The translations under genes and the position numbers were made by a program. 64,000 bases of DNA from Sphingomonas yunnanensis (lineage in GTDB: Bacteria > Pseudomonadota > Alphaproteobacteria > Sphingomonadales > Sphingomonadaceae), in contig NZ_JAIOKB010000001.1 in the NCBI RefSeq assembly GCF_019898765.1, positions 620,001 to 684,000 on the forward strand, in the 5' to 3' direction. The notes under the pieces are model-generated. The model was not told the origin of the DNA, did no database searches, and saw only the letters and a program-made list of their open reading frames with translations. Shown here one piece after another: positions 59,216 through 64,000 of this stretch (position 1 is its first letter; each line of letters starts with the position of its first letter).

Positions 59216-62200
59216 TCAGAACTTGAAGGCCGCGCCGAGATAGAAGCGGCGGCCGGAGTAGACGTTCGAGATGAAGCGGTCCTTGGTGTCGTTGCCGAGA
59301 TGCTGGCGCTGCTCGGACTTGGTGAGGTTGATCACCGAGGCGGTGATCTGGACGTTCTTCATCACGTCGATCGCACCGTTGAGGTCGAACTGCTCGTACG
59401 GATCGTCGTAGACGTTGAGACCCGAGGACAGCCCGCGCACGACCTCGCCGCGGCGGTTGTACGAGACTCGTGCCAGCACCGGCCCGTGCTCGTAGAAGAG
59501 CGAGGCGTTCACCTGCGTCTTCGCGCTGCCGACCAGCGGCGAGGTACCCAGCTTCGTCCCGTTGAGCGCCACGTCGGCCTGCGACGTGTCGTTGTAGGTG
59601 AAGTTGACCTGTGCGCCGAGGCCGAAGTCGAGCGTGTGCTGCGCGTAGACCTCGACGCCCTGCGACACCGCCTTGGAGCCGTTCGCCTGCGTCGAATATT
59701 GCTGCACCGTCACCGTCTCGCCCGCGACCTCCTGCGGGAAGTCGACCACGACCGGCACGATGAAGTCCTTCACGTCCTTACGGAACAAGGTGAAGCCGAC
59801 GACCGAGCCGGGGTGGAAATACCATTCCGCGCCCGCGTCATACTGCCAGGCGTTGAACGGCTTGAGGTTGAAGTTGCCGCCGTTGCCGAACCAGCCCGGC
59901 AGTGCGCCGAACTCGGCGCGGTCGAAGACGAACGCGTCGGAGTTGAAGGTGAGCCCGCGCGCGCCGGCGAGGTCGCCGTAACCGGGCCGGCTGATCACCT
60001 TCGACGCCGCGGCGCGGATCAGCAGGTTCGGCATGGCCTCCCACGAGATGTTGAAGCTCGGCAGGAAGTCGGTGTAGCTCTTGTTCTCCTGGTTCGGGCT
60101 GAACACCCGCACCTCGCGCTGGCTCTGCGGGATGACCGAGCAATTGCCGTCGGCGCCGACCGGCTTGTTCGGGTCGAACGCGCCGCCCGGGCCGTTCACG
60201 CAATAGTCGTTCTCATAATAGAGAACGTCGGTCGACGTGCCGTCCTGCTTCGTGTTGACGACGCGCAGGCCCAGGTTACCGCGGATGTTGTCCATCTTGA
60301 AGTTGGCCTGGGCGTAACCGGCCCAGATCTTCTCCTGGATGTTGTAGACGTTCTGCGGCTCGGGCACGCGCACCGGGCCATTGTAGGTGCGATTGAGATA
60401 GTCGACGTAGTTGTTGATGTTGATCGCCGGGAAGGCGCTCGCCTCGAAGCCGCCGGCGATGTTGCCGAGCGAGTTGGGATAGAAGATCTCCGGCAACGCC
60501 AGCGCACCGCCGGCGGTGTCCTGGAAGCGCAGCGTGTTGGCCGCGTCCGAATACCATTCGAACCGGCCGGTCTCGCGGTGGATGCGCCCGTCACGCCACT
60601 TGGCGCCGACCTGGATCGAGGCGAGGAACGGCGAGTCGAAGCTGCGCGTCACGTCGACCTGCGCGTAGCGCTGCGAGATCGAGCTGTTGTTGAAGCCCGA
60701 GCCGGTCGAGCCGAGGTCGATCTGTGCCACGCCGTTGAGCATGTTCTGGATCACGTCGGGCGAGAAGTTCATCGCGATCGACTGATCCGTGAAGTTCCAC
60801 GCGCTCAGCATGTTCCCGTTGACCGAACCGTTGCGCGGCTTGGCCTGGGCGTAGAATTGGAACGAGGGGCCGCCGGTCGCCCGCGTCTTGCCGAAGACGA
60901 CGTCGACGCTGAGGTGATCGACGTTCCACTTGGCGTGGACGTCGTAGGTGTTGGACACGCTCTTCTCGCGCGCGAGCGTGTCCTGCGGCGCCGGCGTCTC
61001 CATCGTGCAGGGATTGGCCCGGGCGCGGCACGCCGTTCCCTCGGGCGGGACCTGGAAGGTCGCGCCGGTCAGGACCGTGCCGCTCTTGTCGAAGGTCGCG
61101 TCGGTGAAGAAGTTGCCATAGCCCCATTCGGGGATCTTGATCGTGCTGCTGGTATAGTTGCCGTCCAGCTGGAAGCGGAAATAATTGGCCGTGATCTCGA
61201 GATTGTCGAACGGCTTGGCCTGCATCGTCGCCTGGATGCCGAGCCGCTTGCGCTTCTGGTTGAGGATCGTCTCGCTGACCGACTGGGGCGCCCAATAGCC
61301 GTTGCCATAGTGGGTACCGCTCTGCGTCGTGGTGCCGCCGTCCGTGCCGTCGTTCCAGTAGTTGATCGCCGAGTCGTTGGCGAAGGTATTGCCGTTGACG
61401 TCGGTGGCGGGATGGGTGCCCTTGTCGTCGGTCCACCACTGCCAGCTGTCGCCCGAGGCGCTCAGCGAGCGGTTGGTGCGCACTTGATAGGTCGCGCCGA
61501 CGAGGAATCCGAGCGTCTTCTCCTCGTTGTGCCACGACAGCAGGCCCGAGACGTTGGGCTCCACCTTGTCGCTGACGTCGGCGTAGGTGCCCTCGGCGGA
61601 GACCGTGCCCGACCAGGGCTCGAGGTCGAAGGGCACGCGCGTGTGGTTGATGATGACGCCGCCGACGCCACCCTCGTCGAGCCGCGCCTCGGGTGACTTG
61701 AACACCTCGACGCTGCCGATCAGCGTCGAGGGCAGCAGCAGGTAATTGAACGAGCGCGAGGGCTCGCCGCTGTCCGCGGAGGCGATGAAATTGCCGTTGA
61801 GTTCGGTCAGCGTCAGGTCCGAGCTGAGGCCGCGGATACTGACGCGGCTGCCCTCGCCGCCGTCGCGGTCGATGATCACGCCGGGGACGCGCTGGAGCGA
61901 GTCGGCGACGTTCTTGTCGGGGAACTTGCCGACGTCCTCGGCGGTGATCACGTCGACGAAGGCGTTGGCCTCGCGCTTGCGGTTGAGGCTCTGCTCGATC
62001 GAGCGGCGATAGCCGGTGACGACGATGTCACCGCCGTCCGCGGCGGAGTCGGCGGCGTCGGCCTGGAGCTGGCCGGGGCTGTCGAGCGTGCTGTTGGCAG
62101 CGGGCGCGGAGACCTCGCCGGTGTTGCTCGACGGCGCCGGCACGACCGTCTGGTCGGGCGCCTTGTCGGCCTGCTCGGCCTGCGCGCCGGCGGCGGTCGA

Positions 62201-62326
62201 GGGGCTGGTCTGCTGCGCCTGCGCGCTGCCGACGATCCCCGCGGCCAGACTCACCCCAGCCAGCAGCAGCGGCATCCGACGGCGCAGCGACGCGCGCGAC
62301 GGGGCTTGGGCAGTGAAACCTCGCAT
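59216..62326 (-). CDS. TonB-dependent outer-membrane receptor (carbohydrate type)
   Basis: A 1036-residue receptor. The signal peptide (MPLLLAGVSLAAGIVGSAQA) is cleaved near residue 37. An Ala/Gln/Asp-rich linker with a TonB-box-like DIVVTGYR leads to the plug domain (NAFVDVITAEDVGKFPDKNV, DSLQRVPGVIIDRDGGEGSR). The 22-strand barrel ends in RRFYLGAAFKF with a C-terminal Phe, as for outer-membrane proteins. The long TTERP-type plug resembles carbohydrate receptors of sphingomonads and xanthomonads. The ATG at 62326 follows GGAGGG by nine bases. No SusD partner is present. The likely cargo, inferred from the downstream genes, is alpha-mannoside. Confidence 0.94.
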   Translation of the reverse strand: MRGFTAQAPSRASLRRRMPLLLAGVSLAAGIVGSAQAQQTSPSTAAGAQAEQADKAPDQTVVPAPSSNTGEVSAPAANSTLDSPGQLQADAADSAADGGDIVVTGYRRSIEQSLNRKREANAFVDVITAEDVGKFPDKNVADSLQRVPGVIIDRDGGEGSRVSIRGLSSDLTLTELNGNFIASADSGEPSRSFNYLLLPSTLIGSVEVFKSPEARLDEGGVGGVIINHTRVPFDLEPWSGTVSAEGTYADVSDKVEPNVSGLLSWHNEEKTLGFLVGATYQVRTNRSLSASGDSWQWWTDDKGTHPATDVNGNTFANDSAINYWNDGTDGGTTTQSGTHYGNGYWAPQSVSETILNQKRKRLGIQATMQAKPFDNLEITANYFRFQLDGNYTSSTIKIPEWGYGNFFTDATFDKSGTVLTGATFQVPPEGTACRARANPCTMETPAPQDTLAREKSVSNTYDVHAKWNVDHLSVDVVFGKTRATGGPSFQFYAQAKPRNGSVNGNMLSAWNFTDQSIAMNFSPDVIQNMLNGVAQIDLGSTGSGFNNSSISQRYAQVDVTRSFDSPFLASIQVGAKWRDGRIHRETGRFEWYSDAANTLRFQDTAGGALALPEIFYPNSLGNIAGGFEASAFPAININNYVDYLNRTYNGPVRVPEPQNVYNIQEKIWAGYAQANFKMDNIRGNLGLRVVNTKQDGTSTDVLYYENDYCVNGPGGAFDPNKPVGADGNCSVIPQSQREVRVFSPNQENKSYTDFLPSFNISWEAMPNLLIRAAASKVISRPGYGDLAGARGLTFNSDAFVFDRAEFGALPGWFGNGGNFNLKPFNAWQYDAGAEWYFHPGSVVGFTLFRKDVKDFIVPVVVDFPQEVAGETVTVQQYSTQANGSKAVSQGVEVYAQHTLDFGLGAQVNFTYNDTSQADVALNGTKLGTSPLVGSAKTQVNASLFYEHGPVLARVSYNRRGEVVRGLSSGLNVYDDPYEQFDLNGAIDVMKNVQITASVINLTKSEQRQHLGNDTKDRFISNVYSGRRFYLGAAFKF

Positions 62327-62445
62327 AAGTCCATCCCTCCTCTTCGCGGCGGGATTCGTTGCCCCGCCGCGTCCCTCGACCGAACCGCCGCGAGCGCGCC
62401 AGCGGCACGCTGCACCCCTCATGCCGAGCGGCGATCACGAGGTTA

Positions 62446-62474
62446 ATCAGACAATAGCAAAAGCAAATTGTCAA
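62446..62474 (-). promoter_or_regulatory. Sigma70-like promoter of the receptor operon
   Basis: On the minus strand TTGACA (62474-62469) is perfect, followed after 17 bases by TCTGAT (62451-62446). A leader of about 110 bases precedes the receptor ATG. The -10 overlaps TAATCAGA (62444-62451 on the plus strand), shared with the promoter at 50244. Confidence 0.7.
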
Positions 62475-62496
62475 ATGGAAGAATTGAGAACGTTCG

Positions 62497-62510
62497 CGCA
62501 AACCTTTGCG
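62497..62510. promoter_or_regulatory. Palindrome upstream of receptor promoter, candidate operator
   Basis: CGCAAA-CC-TTTGCG is a perfect 6-base inverted repeat about 23 bases upstream of the -35. A second, GAACGTTC (62488-62495), adjoins it. There is no U-tract, so a terminator for the ROK gene is less likely. Confidence 0.45.
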
Positions 62511-62537
62511 AAGAGACACTTTATAGCCGAGGTGGCC

Positions 62538-63719
62538 TTATTCGACCGCTTTCCACAAAGCGCCGGGCTTGGGCAGGAGAAAGTGGCTGAACGGCAGGAT
62601 CGCGGCGCCTACCGCCGGTGCGTCCTCGGACAGCGCGGCGCGCTCGACCGGCGCCACCGCGGGCGCGTCCGTGACCTCGCCGAGCAGCGCGTTGACCCGC
62701 TCCGCCAGCGACTCGACCAGAGCGGCCGGCAGCCGGCCGCCGATCAGCACCGCGGCGGGGTCGATCAGGCAGCTGATCGCGTCGAGCGGGGTGCACAGCT
62801 GCCGCGCCGCGCGGTCGAGCCAGGCGTCGACGCTGGCGCGTGCGGCGTCGCTCGCGTCCGCGCCGAGGGCGGCGGCGATGGCGAAGCCATCGCGCGCGAG
62901 ATGCTCCTGCAGCCCCGAGCGCGACACCAGCTTCTGCACCTGCTCGCGCGCGCCGTTCTCGCCGGGCGCGAGCATGAAGCCGAGCTCGCCGCTGCGCCCG
63001 TGCGCGCCGCGCGCGTAGACGCCGTCGCTCACCACGCCGCCGCCCAGGCCGGAGGAGATCAGGATGTAGAAGAAGTTGCTCAGCCGCTGCCCGCGCCCGA
63101 GCTGCATCTCGCCGGTCGCCGCCGCGGCGGCGTCGTTCTCGACGAAGACGGGCAGCGCGAGCGGCTCGGCGAACAGCGCCGCCATGTCAACCCGCTCCCA
63201 GGCGTCATAGGCGGCGGGCCGCCCCGGCAGGTCGACCGAGCCGAGATCGTCGGGTACCGCCACCCCGAGCCCGACCAGCTTGGTCGCGTCGACCCCGGCG
63301 GCGCGCAGCATCGGCTTGATCGAGCGTCGGTAGAAAGCGCGCACGTCGTCGGGCAGCGCGAAGTCGACCTCTTCCGACCGGCGCGCCAAGGTCTCGCCGG
63401 CGAAGTCGACCAGCACCAGCGTGATATGGTCGCGGTCGACGTTGACGCCGATCGAATAGCAGGCGTCGCGTTTGACCACGAGCTTGGTCGGCGGCTGGCC
63501 GCGGCCGCCGCGGCGCTGCCCGGCTTCCTGGATCAGCCCGTCCTGGAGCAGGCGCCGGGTGATGTTGGCGATCGCTGGCCCGGTCAGCCCGGTGATCTGC
63601 GCCAGCTCGACCCGGGTCAGTGAGCCGCCGACTCGGATCGCGTGGAGCGTCACCCGCTGGTTGTGATCGGCGGCGCGCTCGAGGTTGGTGCCCGACAGGC
63701 GTGGCGGTTCCCCGCTCAC
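62538..63719 (-). CDS. ROK-family transcriptional repressor
   Basis: A 393-residue NagC/Mlc-like regulator. An N-terminal winged helix-turn-helix (NLERAADHNQRVTLHAIRVG, LTRVELAQITGLTGPAIANI) precedes a ROK sugar-binding domain with GVNVDRDHITLVLVDFAG, VENDAAAAATGE and GLGGGVVSDGVYARGAHGRS-GELGF. The Cys-rich zinc site (CxCGxxGC) usual after GELGH is missing: here it is ELGFMLAPGENGA. The start is set at GTG 63719 because the family N-terminus begins there. It probably senses mannose or a phosphosugar and represses the receptor operon, the plus-strand GH92 and the kinase. Confidence 0.92.
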   Translation of the reverse strand: MSGEPPRLSGTNLERAADHNQRVTLHAIRVGGSLTRVELAQITGLTGPAIANITRRLLQDGLIQEAGQRRGGRGQPPTKLVVKRDACYSIGVNVDRDHITLVLVDFAGETLARRSEEVDFALPDDVRAFYRRSIKPMLRAAGVDATKLVGLGVAVPDDLGSVDLPGRPAAYDAWERVDMAALFAEPLALPVFVENDAAAAATGEMQLGRGQRLSNFFYILISSGLGGGVVSDGVYARGAHGRSGELGFMLAPGENGAREQVQKLVSRSGLQEHLARDGFAIAAALGADASDAARASVDAWLDRAARQLCTPLDAISCLIDPAAVLIGGRLPAALVESLAERVNALLGEVTDAPAVAPVERAALSEDAPAVGAAILPFSHFLLPKPGALWKAVE

Positions 63720-63847
63720 GCTGCCCGCCCTCCCGCCGCCCACCTCGTCGCGGATCGTCGCATGCCTGTCATCCCCTGCATTGTTATCGCTCCCGTTCCA
63801 GCGTCTTTCGCCGGGCACCGCAAGCAAGAACAACCGGCACGCCGAAT

Positions 63848-63878
63848 TTGAATTATGCAATTTGGTGTTCTAAACACC
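63848..63878 (+). promoter_or_regulatory. Promoter with overlapping perfect palindrome before the ROK kinase
   Basis: TTGAAT (63848) and TCTAAA (63869-63874) form a weak promoter with 15 bases between. The palindrome GGTGTT-CTA-AACACC (63864-63878) covers the -10. This is the natural place for a repressor site. It may also lie upstream of the divergent ROK gene. Inferred from sequence only. Confidence 0.5.
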
Positions 63879-63940
63879 CGGGTTCAGGGATGAACGCGCG
63901 GCCTTCACGCGCGACGGTGCAAGGGACGGGGGAGAGGGCG

Positions 63941-64000
63941 ATGCGATATCAGGCGGACGGGCCGGCGGCGCGCGCGCCGCTCGCCGGGGTCGAGCTGGGC
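63941..64000 (+). CDS. ROK-family sugar kinase (fructokinase/mannokinase-like), 5-prime end only
   Basis: Only 20 codons lie in the window, reading MRYQADGPAARAPLAGVELG. The ending LAGVELG is the start of the ROK kinase phosphate motif (GVELGGTK in sphingomonad fructokinases; from recollection). A GGAGAGGG site precedes ATG 63941. In this locus a kinase for mannose or fructose would complete the pathway after mannosidase action. Identity needs the rest of the gene. Confidence 0.6.
   Translation, partial: MRYQADGPAARAPLAGVELG

Noticed and set aside
59300..61696. 798-codon frame opposite the TonB receptor
   Set aside because: Composition is Arg/Asp/Val-rich shadow; the receptor on the minus strand has signal, plug and terminal Phe.
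62497..62510. Terminator of the ROK gene
   Set aside because: The hairpin is short and no T-run follows on the minus strand; an operator is more likely.
63720..63860. N-terminal extension of the ROK repressor to 63860
   Set aside because: The added residues resemble no ROK protein and would run across the candidate kinase promoter region.

Overview
The window is a stretch of a very GC-rich alphaproteobacterial chromosome, most likely a Sphingomonas or close sphingomonad. This is inferred from gene order and family traits: a fused IspDF, dusB-ntrB-ntrC-ntrY, a hda-ppk-ppx cluster divergent from purMN, and lptD-surA-pdxA-rsmA. No rRNA, tRNA, CRISPR array, insertion sequence or phage gene was seen. 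Genes are tightly packed. Fourteen gene pairs share a 4-base ATGA or GTGA stop/start overlap.

Layout. 1-4316 (minus): nitrogen two-component genes ntrY (cut by the window edge), ntrC, ntrB, and dusB. 4397-6593 (plus): ispDF, an exported unknown protein, and cinA/pncC. 6521-7922 (minus): a COQ10-like protein and lipA. 7977-12270: carbonic anhydrase, aspS, rnd and an I78-type inhibitor lipoprotein. 12452-17986 (minus): ppx, ppk1, hda and an exported unknown. 18050-19719 (plus): purM, purN. 19935-22885 (minus): GNAT, ndk, holC, pepA. 23031-28625 (plus): the outer-membrane biogenesis operon lptD-surA-pdxA-rsmA. 28975-34124 (minus): greA, carB, carA. 34220-38886 (plus): yqeY, dnaG and rpoD, ending in a strong terminator. 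39019-42722 (plus): a regulator-like protein between palindromes, an unknown, and a MoxR ATPase/CoxE-like VWA pair. 42730-45287 (minus): RNase T2, a membrane protein, nadC and an SH3 protein. 45369-50151: a 2-hydroxyacid dehydrogenase, a GH26-like Tat-exported protein, a nucleoside deaminase and an ABC1/UbiB kinase.

The accessory part is 50220-64000, a carbohydrate-utilisation locus that looks aimed at alpha-mannan or mannose-capped N-glycans. On the minus strand a ROK-family repressor is followed by a TonB-dependent receptor, a GH92 mannosidase, a GH125 exo-alpha-1,6-mannosidase and a second GH92. A third, divergent GH92 faces them on the plus strand. At the right edge a ROK sugar kinase begins on the plus strand. 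The inferred job is uptake of mannosides across the outer membrane, periplasmic trimming of alpha-1,2/1,3/1,6 linkages to mannose, cytoplasmic phosphorylation, and control by the ROK repressor. The two enzyme-gene promoters have consensus TTGACA -35 boxes and share TAATCAGA at the -10, and a perfect palindrome covers the likely -10 of the kinase.

Dispersed palindromic repeats (REP/BIME-like, two main families) lie in every convergent gap long enough to hold them and in none of the divergent gaps. The main novelty candidates are the mannoside locus with three unlike GH92 enzymes, the regulator-like gene at 39019 flanked by GTAAA/TTTAC palindromes, and the repeat distribution.
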